This document shows, piece after piece, positions 23,844 to 35,305 of a stretch of 64,000 nt of DNA. The stretch is taken from positions 1 through 64,000 of the forward strand of contig JAPVLO010001001.1 in assembly GCA_027257055.1 (NCBI GenBank), written 5' to 3'. The notes under the pieces are model-generated. The model was not told the DNA's origin. It ran no database searches and worked only from the letters and a program-made list of their open reading frames with translations. This DNA comes from Cephalopachus bancanus (taxonomy: Eukaryota; Chordata; Mammalia; Primates; Tarsiidae). The stretch's first letter is position 1; every line of letters begins with the position of its first letter. Position numbers and translations under genes: made by a program.

Positions 23844-26800
23844 GAGCGGAGTGCCAGTTCACTGGGGAACCCATTATGAAGGTGAAACCGTTAGTGTAAG
23901 AACCTTCACAGAACTAGTCTGTTGGGCACCAATCACAAAGATAACACAATCACTGAGACATCTATCACCAAATAGGGCCAGTTACAGAGGCAACCACCAG
24001 AGGGTATAGTTAGTCATAGAAGCAATTATTAAGAGGAGGAACAGTCACTGAGGAACTCAGAGAAGACTCATTCACTAAGGCACCTATCACAGAGGAAGGC
24101 CATTCACTGAAGGACCCATCTCAGAGGAGTCCCAGTCACTTTGGTCTCCATTAGCAAAAGGACCAAACCCAGGTTCACTCATCACAGAACAGGGTCAATC
24201 ATTGGCATGACCATTACAGAGAAGACCCAGTTATTAGAAAACCCATCACAAGGAGAGCTAGTCATTGAGGCACCCATCACAAAGGAGTGCTAGTCAATAA
24301 TTCCCCTCACAGAAAACAGCCAGTCTTTGGAGCTCGCATTATGGAGGAAAAACAACATTGAGAATACCATCACAGAGAAGGGTTGATTACTGAGGCACAC
24401 ATCACTGAAGAAAGGCAGTTAGTTGGACACCATAATGGAGGAGGGCCAGTCACAAAAACACCCATCACAGAGTAGGGCTAGTCACTAAGAAACTCATCAC
24501 AGAGGAGTGCTAGTTAATGGGGTACTCATGATGGAGGAATCCCAGTTACTGTGTCACCCTTCACAGAGGAGGACCAGTCAGTTGAGTACCCATCTCAGAC
24601 GAAGGATAATCCATGGATCACTCTTTACAGAAGGCCAATCACTGGGACACTCATTAGAAAGAGGACCAATCACAGATTCACAGATTAGAAAGGAAGGCCA
24701 ATCAATGGCATACCCATCACAGAAGAGGCCCAATAACTTGGACCCCAATTACATAGGAAGTCTAGTCATGAGTGCACCTATCACAGAGGAATCCCAGCCA
24801 TGGGCACACAACCTAGTGGAGGGTCAGTCTCTGGGAACCCATCACAGAGACAACCTGTCCCTGGGATATGTATCACAGATGAGGGCCAGTCACTGGGGCA
24901 CTGATTTATAAGAAAAGTCAATCACTGAAGCAACAATTACAAAAGAGAGCCAGTTGTTGATTCACCAAACAGAAGATGGACAATCACTGAGGCAATATTA
25001 AAAGAGGAGGACAAGTCACTGGAGCACACATCAAAGAATAAGGGTCATTCACTAGGGCATCAATCACAGAGGAGGGCCAGTAACTGTACACCCCACACAG
25101 AGGAGTTTCTGCCACTGGGTCACTCTTAAGAACTAGTGTAGAAGAACCAGTCACTGGGACATCAATCAAAGAGGCAAGCCAGTCATGGGGGCACCCATTA
25201 TGGAGGATAGCCAGTAATTGGGACAGCAATCACAGAGAAGTCCCAGTCACCGGGACATTCATAATGGAATAGGACTAGTCACTATTTGTGATCACAGAGG
25301 AAGATCAGTTATTGGGGCACGCATAACAGAGGCAGATCGTTCAAAGGAGCAGACATCAAAAAGGAGGTCTAGTCACGTGTGCACTGGCCACAGAGTAAGC
25401 CTGATGACTGGGACATCTATCACAGAGTATAAGACGTCACTGTAGCATCTATCACAGAGGAGGATGAATCACAGCAGCACCAATTTTGAATGATGACCAA
25501 TCACTTGTGATGATGACATCACAGATTTGGACTAGTCACTCGAGCACCAACAATACAAGAAAACTAGTCACTGCTATAAGTATCACAGACTAGGACACCC
25601 TTCACAGAGCAGGCCCTGTCACTAGAGTACCCAACATACAGAAAGTTCAGCTACTAGGGCACCCCTCACAGAAGAAGGACAAAAATCAATGGGGCATCCG
25701 TCAAAAATGTGTGGCAATTAAAAAGTCATATATCACAGAAGAGGGTTAGTCACTGTGACACGCAAACAGTACCTGATTTGTCAATTTAACACCTATCACA
25801 ATGCAGGTATACTCACTGAAGTATCCAACACAAAGGAGGGCTTGTCATTGTGACACTCATTCCCAGTCATTTGTGCATCCACTAGGAGGTAAGTGATTCA
25901 TTAAGACACCTGTTCACAGAGGTGGAGCAGTCACTGAAGCAATCATCTCAAAAAGAGCCAGTCACTGAGGTACTTATTCCAAATTAGGACCAGTCAATAT
26001 GCCACCATATAGAAGGAGGTTCAAGCACTGAGACACTGATTGCAGAGGCGGGCAAATAACTGGGGCCCCCATCACCAAGGAGGGACAATCACAGTGTCAT
26101 CCATCACAGAGGAGTGCTAGTCAGTGGGAAATGCATCACAGAGGAGAGTCAGTCATTGAAGCACCCATGATGGAAAAGGACTAGTCACCAGCACACTCAT
26201 TATGGAGGAGAACCAGTTACCAGGTCACTGATCAAAAAGAACAGTCAATGGGCCACCTATCACAGAGGATGTCCACACTGTGGCACCCATCATAAAGGAG
26301 TAAGAGTCATGGAGCATCCTTTATAGAAGGATGACAGTCACTGGAAAAACATCACGGAAGTTCAGTCACTGGTGCACAGATCATAAAAGAGGTCCAATCA
26401 CCGGTGGCACCCATCAGGAAGGAGTACAGTCATTAGGACTGAATATTATAGAGTACTAGTCACTGGGGCAACTGTCACTGGAAGCTACTCACAAGAAATA
26501 TCCAGCCAGTTGGGCAACAATCACAGTGGTTTTTGACACACGATCACTGGGGCAGCAATCACAGTGGAGGACAGTAAACAGTGAACCCATCATAGAAGAC
26601 GTCTAATCAATGAGACACGCATGTAAGAGGAAGGCTAGTCACTGGGACACTCATCATAGAGAAGTGGTAGTCACAGTGTCACCCATAACAGATGAGGGTC
26701 TCACACTGTGCCATCCATTGTGGAGGAAGGTCAGTCAATGGGACAACTTTCACCAAGGAGTGCTAGTCACTGCAGCAATCATTAGGGTGCCTGTCACTGG

Positions 26801-28475
26801 GGCATCATTCACAGAGGAGACCCACTCAATGGGGCACCTACAATGGAGAGGTCTCAGTGACTGTGTCACTCAATATTTAGAAGGCTCAGTCATTGGTCAC
26901 CAATCACAAGGAATAACTTGTCACCTGGGGCACCCATCACAGAGGAAGACCGGTCATTTGTTTTCATCAGAGAGAAGAGTAGTAGCTGGAGCATCCATAA
27001 CAAGAGAGTCCAGTTACCTGGGCACCCATTAGAAAGGAGGGCCAGGCACTCATCACTGAGGAAGGCTAATCACTGATGCACCTCAATACAGAAGACAGCA
27101 AGACATAGGGACACTCAATACAGAGGAGATTCAATCACTGGTACTCAGTCACAGAAGAGAACCTGTCACTGGGTCTCCCATAAAAGAGGAGACCAGATAC
27201 TGGGATATCCTTAGTAGTTTTGGGCTAGTCACTAGTCTACACATCACAGTTGAGTGCCAGTTACTGAGGCACTGATTACAGAAAACAGTCATGGGAGCAC
27301 CAAGCACAGAGAAGGGTCTGATACTGAGCTACCCATCTCAGAGGATAGTCAGTCACTGAAAACCCCATTACAGAGGACGACCAATTACTGGGACAGCTAT
27401 CACAGACAAAATCACAGAATAGGTCCAGTCACTTTTGCACAAATTACCAAATAGGTACATTCACAGGAGACCAATGATGGAAGAGAGCAATTCATTGAGG
27501 CACAAGTTATGTAGGAGACAGTCTCTAGGACAGTGATTACAGAATAATTATTGTCACTTGTACACTCATCACCAAGGAGGATGTGTCACTCAGATATTGT
27601 TCACAGAGGAAGGCCTGTCACTGGGGCACCCAAGATAGGGGATACCCAGACACTGCAGCATCTATCACAGAGGACATCCAGGCAAAGGAACATACATCCC
27701 ACAAAAGAGCCTGTCACTGGAGCAACCATCATAGAGCAGCGCTAGTCAATGGGGCACCAATTATAGAGGACACTCAGTAATTGGCACATCCATAACAGAG
27801 GAGTGCTAGTTACTGCGGTACCCATTTTAAAGGAGGACTTGTCAGTATTGCACAAAAGAGGAGGTTCAATACCTATTGTGGAGGAGGTTCAGTCCCTTGA
27901 AATGGATCACAGAGGAGGGCTAGTCACTGGGACACCATTTATGGAGGATGTTCAGAAACTGGGGCAGCCATAAGAGTGGAGACCTATTAACAGGTACACC
28001 CATTTCCAAGGATGTTTTATGAGAATAACTATCACAAAATCGAGCTAGTCACCATGGCATGCATCACAGAGGATAGCCCGCCAATGGGTCACCTATCAAA
28101 GAGAAGACCCAGTACTGGGACACTCATTATAGAGGAGCGCCATTAACTGTGACATCTATCCCCCAGGAAGACTATTCACTGGAGTACCTATATATATAAA
28201 GGCCAGTAAATAGAGTACCAATAACTGGGGAGGCCCTGTCACTGGGATACTTATCAAAAAGTAGGCCCATTCTTTGGCACAATCATCACAGTGGTGGGCT
28301 AGTCACTGAGGCATCAATTTTGGAGGAGTTCAAATCACTTCTCACCAAAAAGTGAGGTGGAATTTACACTGGAGCACCAATTATGAAGGAAATATTATCA
28401 TGGGGAATAACCATCACTGTTGAGGACCAGTCACTGAGGCAAAAATCACACAGGACAGCTATTTTGAGGAAAGCA
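23844..28475 (+). repeat. 32-bp degenerate tandem array, block C
   Basis: Plus-orientation units like block B, continuing from the SINE to the broken edge of the gammaretroviral provirus. The right boundary is approximate: array-like TTTTGAGGA ends near 28473 and gag-like sequence follows. No genes are seen; open frames such as 26610-27032 show only the cycling repeat peptide. Confidence 0.9.
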
Positions 28476-28990
28476 ATTTGAAAATCTATCAATCTCTCTA
28501 AAACTACCGAGATTCTCCAGGCCCTGAGGAATTGGTGGGGGCATTCCTTAAGCTGCTTCAGAAGACTTTTTGTACCTATACCCCGTTTGACCCCTTGGTT
28601 CCTGCGAATTCTAACGTTATCAATTCAGAATTGTGGTTCAAGCAGCTCTGGACATCCACGTCAAGTTGCAAAAGCTTGAGGACTTTGCAGGAACGCATAT
28701 TTCTGAGCTACTTGCAGAAACCCAAACGATTTTTAATAACCAAGATGCTGAGAAACAAAAGCAGCCAACGCAATTGGCAGATACAACAGTCAGACTCAGG
28801 CAAAAAATTGGTAACTGCCCTCCAAACCTCCCGCCTCAAAACCACTGCACCAGAGAAATGGGAAAGCTAAGAAAGATCAAAAGGGGACTAAACTCCCCCC
28901 ATTAGCTAAGAATTAATGTGCATATTGCAGAGTCACTGGAAAAAGAATTGTCACTGCTGCCCAAAAGCAGATGACCACAAGCCCATTTTG
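28476..28990 (+). pseudogene. gag: Gammaretroviral gag remnant (capsid end and nucleocapsid)
   Basis: The translation begins with a capsid-end-like region and continues through a charged, Gln- and Lys-rich stretch. It reaches a nucleocapsid zinc-knuckle-like start CAYCRVTGK at about 28919-28945. The histidine and last cysteine of the knuckle are not preserved in the usual spacing. Several stops and frame changes interrupt it. Confidence 0.7.
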
Positions 28991-29713
28991 GTTCTGCCCT
29001 CTACTGGGGGAACCGAAAATGACTCTGACTGAAGAGGCCAGGACTATTTTTCCTAAGGCCCCCAAGAGCCCATGGTAACCACTGCTATCAGGGGTCATGT
29101 GCTCCAAATTATAATGGACACTGGAATGTAACTGTCAGTCCTAAAGTCACCATTGAGACCTTGTCAAGCAAGCAAATCTAGGTTCAGAGGGCAAATAGGA
29201 AACTACCAACTGCAAATTAATTTCTAACTGATCTGCTGATTTAGGACAGAAACAGATCACCCAGTCATTTCTCATAGCTCTGGATTGCCCATTCCCTCTC
29301 ATGAACTGGGATCTTCATCAATAGTTAAGAGATACCATTGTGTTTTCACCTGATGAAATAGAAATGTTCCCACTGCCTATCAGATGCTTTCAACTGTTCT
29401 GATTTCTGAAGAATACCCCCAAACTTAATTACCCCACTGAGATTGTCTCATAAAGCTTACTTCTACCCTTGCAGTAGGTGTTTCCTTCAGTATGGGGGGA
29501 GACCAACCCACCAGGATTGGCGAAACATCACCCTCCAGTCGTGGTGAGTCTGTTATCATGAGCCACCCCTGTTCACATTCATCAATACCTTATGAGTTTG
29601 CAGACCAGAAAGGAACTGCTTCTCACATTAAAAGACTCTTAGCAGCTAATATTTTAACAACATGCAAGTGGACATGAGACACTTATTTCCTGCCAGTTTA
29701 AAAACTGGGAACC
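28991..29713 (+). pseudogene. pol: Gammaretroviral protease and RT amino-terminal remnant
   Basis: Protease-like sequence lies around 29090-29330. The early RT segment, with the lead-in to the conserved Lys-Pro-Gly-Thr region, ends at about 29713, where the SINE interrupts it. RT resumes directly after the SINE tail. Stops and indels are frequent, so domain limits are approximate. Confidence 0.65.
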
Positions 29714-30032
29714 AGCCGGGTTTGGTGGCTCAGCCTGTAATCCCACGTCTTTGGGAGGCTGAGGTGAGTGAATTGCTTGAGCTCGTGGGTTCAAGACCTG
29801 CCTGGGCAGTGAGACCTCATCTCCACAATAAATTAAAAAATCAGCTGGGCTTGGTAGCACATGCTTGTAATTCTGGCTACTTGGAAGGCTGAGATGGAAG
29901 GATCACCAGAATCCAGCAGGTGAGGCTGCGGTGGCCGGGAGTGGCCACTGCACTCCAGTCTGGGTGACCGAGTGAGACTCCAACTCAAAAAACAAACAAA
30001 CAAACAAACAAAAATACAAACAAAAAAACGAA
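29714..30032 (+). mobile_element. Alu-type SINE inside the gammaretroviral pol
   Basis: A full dimer in the same orientation as the provirus, starting AGCCGGGTTTGGTGGCTCAG and ending in an A-rich tail interrupted by a (CAAA)n run at about 29988-30012. It splits the conserved start of RT. The diagnostic changes match the other SINEs here. A clear target duplication was not found. Confidence 0.9.
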
Positions 30033-30800
30033 CAAATGACTTATGGTCAGTTTAGGACTTGAGGGAGTTAAATAAGTGGGCTTAAACAATTCATCCTACT
30101 GTTCCCAAGTCATACACATTACTCAGCCTGCTCCCCCTCAATATCAGATGTACACTGTGCTGGATTTAAAGGATGTCTTCCTTTCCATTCCCTTGTCACC
30201 TGTCATTCAAAAAACTTTACCTTTGAATGGACAGATCCTGATTCAGGGGACACCAGTCACCTAACTTGGACACTTTTGGAGGAACGGTATTTGTCAGCGT
30301 TCTGTGCCCAGCACCCTGATTGTACTGTACTCCAGTATGTAGATAATCTCTTGTTTATAGTGGCAGACTTGGACACTTGCTTAAAAGGCACCAAGGTTTT
30401 GTTACACCTCCTCCGGGACCTGGCCTATCATGTATCATATAAGAAGACACAACTCTGCTTAGCTGAGGTTTCCTGTTTAGGATACTGGCTAAAGGTAAGC
30501 GAACACTAACCATGGTTCAACAGAAAGCCATCCCATGCATTTCCATGCCCACCTGAAAATAACCAGGTACAGGAATTCATGGGGGACAGTGGGACACTGA
30601 GGTTTGATTCCAGGATTTGATGAAATTGCCAAGCCTCTATACACAGCCACAGCAGTGGATCAGTCCCTAAAATGGACTGGTCCTTAGTGATAAGCGTTCC
30701 AGCATTAAAGATGGCTGCTACAAAATCCCTGGCCTTAACTTTCCTAGATATTTCCAAGCCTTTCCACTTATTTATTTGTGAACAACAGGGAATGGAAAAG
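30033..30800 (+). pseudogene. pol: Gammaretroviral reverse transcriptase remnant
   Basis: After the SINE the palm region is recognisable from YTVLDLKDVFLSIPLSP (about 30150-30200). The catalytic loop reads QYVDNLL with the YVDN part at 30336-30347, so the second catalytic aspartate is replaced by Asn. A connection-like segment follows (LRDLAYHVSYKKTQLC, CLGYWLK). A frameshift lies between the two blocks. Confidence 0.85.
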
Positions 30801-31139
30801 GAGGTTGGTACCTAGACGTCAGGACCCTGGAGGAGACTGGTGGATTATTTTTCAAAAAGATTAGATCCAGTAGCCTCTGGATGGACATCCTGTCTTCAGA
30901 CCATTGCCAATACAGCTGTGTTGGTTAGGAAAGCAGACAAACTGACTTTTGTGAAAACCTGGCCTTAACAGTTTTCCACACTGATGAAACTTTGCTCCAG
31001 CTAGCCTCCGGATGCTTGGTGTCAAATGCTTATATCACCCAATATCAGAGCCTCCTATTAACTTTATTTTCTACTCAGATCCTCAATCCATTCACTTTTC
31101 TGATGATATCCAGAAACACCAGTTTATGACTGTAAAGAC

Positions 31140-31650
31140 GTGTTGAATACCTCCCAAGCCAGCCACCTTGATCTGCAATATACCCCTTTAAGCCAGGCTG
31201 ATGCTGACCTATTCATGGATGGCAGCATTCTGGTAATAGAGGTAGACTACAAGGATGGTGCAACAGTAAGCATGACTCACAAGGTAATTTGGTCACAGTT
31301 TTTGCTTAATGGCACATCAGCACAAAAGTTTGAGTTAATTGCTTTAACCCAGGCCCTTCACTTGAGAATGGCAATATGTATTAACATTTATAATGACAGC
31401 AGTTATGCTTTTGCTACTCTCCATGTTAATGCCATGATATAAAAGGAAGGAGGATTTCTTACCACGGCGGGTAAGACTATAAAGAAAAAAGAAGCAATTT
31501 TAGACCTTCTAGAGTGTATATGGCTTCCCAAATTAGCAAATGTCATTCATTGCAGGGAACACCAAAAACCGTACACTCCAGAAGCATCCAGAAATCACCT
31601 GGCAGAGTGGGAAGCTCATGAAGAAGTGGAACTTCCAGTTGAACCTCTAA
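31140..31650 (+). pseudogene. pol: Gammaretroviral RNase H remnant
   Basis: The segment 31140-31442 is open. It contains ADLFMDGS, with the first catalytic aspartate context, and AQKFELIALTQAL, with the catalytic glutamate context, followed by YNDSSYAFA. This is RNase H of class I pol. After 31442 the match continues in other frames, including a REHQK-like region near 31555. Confidence 0.85.
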
Positions 31651-31849
31651 CAATCCTGCTAACTAAAATTTTTCTAGTTCCTTCTCTCCCATAACAGCCC
31701 ACCTACACCCAGAAGAAAGAAAAACAAGCAGACCTGGCAGGAGCTCACAAACAACGTACAGGATGGTGGGTTAAAGACTCTAATTTTTTTCCTGCAGCCC
31801 TTGGACATACCTTGGGGAAAAGCTACATTCCATCACCCACTTGGGAAGT

Positions 31850-32640
31850 ACTAAAATGGCTGCTTTATTAAATCGTTATCATATCAATAACTTAAAACGC
31901 CTAAATGCCACAACAGTTGAAATGTGCCCTGCTTGTGCCTGAGTCAATGTAAAACAAAGCCCAAATCCATCAGATGGTATCAGGACTCCATGATTAAGCC
32001 CTGAAGAAAAATGGGAGATAGATTATACTGAGGTAAAGTCTGTCATGTGGGGTACACTTATCTGTGAGTATTTGTAGATACTTTTTTTTGGATGAGTAGA
32101 AGCTTTTGACACAAAAATAAAACTGCTTTCACAGTTGCCAGGTTTTTATTAAATAAAATTATTCTAGGTTTTTACACACTTTCTCTATTGACTCTGATAA
32201 TGACCCGGCCTTTCCTCGTCCATAATTCAACAAGTTATTAAAGTGCTAAACATGACAGGAAATTACATTATGTTTACCGACCACAGAGCTCTGAACAGAT
32301 AGAATGCATGAACCAAACTTTAAAAACTAATTTAAATTTAAATGAAAAATGAATAAGCCTTTTGCCTTTGGCCCACCTCCACACCCGATGCACCCCATGC
32401 AAGTCTGGGTTCACCCCATATAAAATCATATTTGAGAGACCTTCTCCTCTGTTACTCCAATTATGGGATCCCATTCTTGAAGAAATAATTAACCAATCTC
32501 TGTTAAAGAATATCCAGTCCCTCCAACAGTTCCAGGCTGCCATCCACTCTGACGTCTATGATATCTTGGCAATTGCGTCTTCCATGTCTTGTCTTCCATT
32601 TCAACCTAGGAAATTTGTCTTTGTTAAAAAGTTTCATTAG
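31850..32640 (+). pseudogene. pol: Gammaretroviral integrase remnant
   Basis: A zinc-binding-type region ending in EMCPACA (about 31920-31940) is followed by an in-frame stop. Then come a WEIDYTEVK core (about 32010-32036) and a VEAFDTK segment near 32098. The region 32362-32640 matches the later integrase part (HTRCTPCKSGFTPYKIIF). Frameshifts and stops break the chain, so no complete DDE core survives. Confidence 0.75.
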
Positions 32641-34790
32641 GAAGAACTGACCCCTGCCAGGAAGTGACACTTCCTCATCATCACTACACCAATGGCACTC
32701 ATGGTTGACAGAATACCAGCTTGGATTCCTCACTCGTGAGTCAAAAGAGGCAAGGAAAGCAAGGTTGCTTCACCACCCTGTTGCTTCACCAACTGGACAA
32801 CAGACAGGAACTCTGAAAAACTCTCAAAATCGCCTTCCGTGTCCATCACTCTGCTTCAACAGCAACCCGGACGGACCAACCGATGCACAGCTGAAACGAG
32901 AGATTCTGACTACCCAGAATAAACAGTTTACTGGTTAATAATTCCCTGAATGATTGTTATCACCCCTTAAACCTTGCCTTATTTATCCCCATTACCCTAC
33001 CTTTCACCCTAGTATTAGCTCCATAGACTGTACTTGTGGCAAAAAGTTTTTGTTAATGGTAACTTATCTCGTATGCATAAAATGTGTTAGTGCACTACTA
33101 TGCTCACAATAAGTTTAACTTGATTTATTTTACTTGGAGAGTCAAAAAGCACCCTATACTCTTTCTCCCTAACCTCTTTCACAACAGGAAAGGTCCTAGC
33201 TTTCCAAAACTGGACTGACAGTCCAGTTTAAGGTAAACCTTACTGAACATCTGCAAATAGAAAAGAATGTCTATCAGGAAGCCAGTACAGTAGACAAAAC
33301 ACTATACTGAATCATGTATACAGTGGGAATCCCCAAATTATTGAAAGAACATAAATTTTTACTTCTGCCCTAGTAACTACTGGCCAAATATGTGATCAGG
33401 AAAATGAATTATTTGGCCCAGAGTGATTATGTGTCACAACTGCAACTTACAGTGGGGGGGCCTAGTGAAACATCTGAAATCACCCTATGGTAAAATGCTG
33501 GCCCAAACGGCCTATCTACATAAAATTTACTAATCCTCTCTTTTATTCCTGGAGTATGCGAAATACCTGGGGTATATGACTTTACATGATTGGTTATGAT
33601 GGTGGTGCCTTATTCACTATCCAATGGTGCACATTTGCCTACAAAGCTGTGACCTACCAATAAGATCATTGGTAGAGTGGAAGAATCACTTGGTCAGTTA
33701 CCACTAGCCTCTGTCTCACACTATACCTTCTGCCAACCAAACCACTACCCCGGGTTCATCTCAACAGCTCCCATGTTTACCTCAACTGCTTTCAAACCTG
33801 GCCCACCAACGCCCTAGTATTTTTACTATGTTTATTTATATGCACCGTCTGCTTAACATCACTATCCCCCAGTTGGCCTCAGATTACTGGCTTTTCTTAA
33901 AGTCAAAACCCACTTATTATGTGGGCCTAGGAGTTGAGTCTTCTGTCATCAGCAATACAGACAAAAGTAAATGCTATCAGAAAATGTTCACATTAATCTA
34001 GGTAATACAACTGTTAAGCCTCCTACCTTGTAACTCCAGGTTTCAATCTAACAGCTTCTCCATTCTCTGATACTCATAAATTATTCCTCACCCTAACCAT
34101 GACCAAATCCATGCTCTATTAGAACACTGCCAACACCTGGTTAGCTAGTTCTACATGCCTTACAAAATGTGCTACTATAAAAATGTTAATCAATCATTTT
34201 ACCTTATTTATTACTGTTCATGTGCTACCTCAGGTTTATGCTTATAGCGGTCCTGAAGGAGGTCTTCTACTCAATCCCTTGGTCTTCCAATTGTTCATTC
34301 AAAATGTGCTGTTCCCTGGTTAGTACCTGCCTGAGTCAGGCTACGTGTAGTATGAATGGCTGCAATCAACACTGTCACTCTGGTTCATGGAGAACTGGGC
34401 CTATCTAACCTTACTCAAGAAACTGATGCTGACCTAGGTAATCTACAATTTTCCATGGACCAACGCCACGACCAGGTAAAATACCTGGCTGAAATTACCC
34501 TTCAAAATCGTAGAGGTCTGGACTTACTTTTTCTATTTCTACAAGAAGGATTCTGTGTAGCCCTTGGAGCAGCTTGTTGCTTCTATGCCAACAATTCAGG
34601 GATTATTAAAAATACCCTCCAAAGGGTCTGAGAAAAAGTAGACAGGTGACAAAAAGAGCAAGGAAATAATACATCCTGGTTCCAATTCTTATTCAATTGG
34701 AACCCATAGCTAACCACTTTTTTACCAATCTGGGTGGACCTTTCATACTTCTCCTCCTAGGTCTACTTATGGGGCCCAGGATAATAAATT
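32641..34790 (+). pseudogene. env: Gammaretroviral env remnant
   Basis: The surface-subunit part (about 32900-34200) is heavily decayed and recognised mainly by position. The transmembrane part is clearer: 34356-34631 is open and carries the class I CX6CC cysteine pattern at 34554-34580. An anchor-like stretch follows near 34690-34770 before the polypurine tract. Stops and indels lie on both sides. This is a dead copy, described only as such. Confidence 0.75.
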
Positions 34791-34899
34791 GAATTATTCA
34801 TTTTGTCAAGCAATGAATAAATTCTATGAAACTAAAATATATATCCCGTAAAATAATATACCTATGACTGATGAGTCAATGCGTTGACTCTTGAACTAA

Positions 34900-34912
34900 T
34901 AAAAGGGGAACA
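34900..34912 (+). other. Polypurine tract of gammaretroviral provirus
   Basis: TAAAAGGGGAACA directly precedes the TG of the LTR, the expected place and composition for the plus-strand primer. Confidence 0.75.
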
Positions 34913-35305
34913 TGAAATATCTATCTGCAAAACCTATAATAGCCTGTAATAACTTGCTTAACATAAGTAATTCCATTTTGTAAAGATCCTCAATGTTAAC
35001 CTAGAGATAACCCTCTTGTGTAAACTTTCCATAATCATAACACACACACACATTTTTGTTGCTTTTGGTAACAAAAGTTCCTAAACGCATCCATATCTAA
35101 TGATAACTGTTTAATATTCTGCGAAAAAGTGTAATCATAACTGGACAACTTTCATGAATTTTGCCTTTGTAAACCCTCTGCTAACTCAGATCTGGGTCGA
35201 GAGTTCTTTGTGACTCTAAGCCCACTCTCTACTACCAGCTAATAAATGACCCAAATTCGACTTTCTGCGCATTGGTGACTTATTTCTTGCACTTTGTGTA
35301 TAACA
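34913..35305 (+). repeat. 3' LTR of gammaretroviral provirus
   Basis: About 393 bp from TGAAATATCTATCTGC to TGTGTATAACA, with array units resuming immediately after. AATAAA at 35241-35246 is the likely polyadenylation signal. A (CA)n run lies at about 35040-35052. There is no second LTR in the window to compare with, so age cannot be judged this way. Confidence 0.8.

Larger units (their letters stand above)
28476..35305 (+). mobile_element. Gammaretrovirus-like (ERV1) endogenous provirus, 5'-truncated
   Basis: Order is late gag, protease, RT, RNase H, integrase, env, polypurine tract and one LTR. The element begins abruptly within gag with no 5' LTR, primer binding site or matrix region, and the flanks show no target duplication. 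Its left end was therefore deleted, probably together with some array. RT, env and LTR features fit class I elements. It contains a SINE insertion. Every frame is broken. Confidence 0.85.

Noticed and set aside
24507..24911. A 134-residue open frame in the array
   Set aside because: Array-derived, with no recognisable domain and no sign of selection.
26610..27032. A 140-residue open frame in the array
   Set aside because: Same cause as above; the reading is repeat peptide in shifting registers.
29654..29860. A minus-strand open frame near the ERV1 pol
   Set aside because: It is SINE sequence read antisense.
35035..35055. A CA microsatellite as a notable feature
   Set aside because: Only about six CA units inside the LTR; ordinary.
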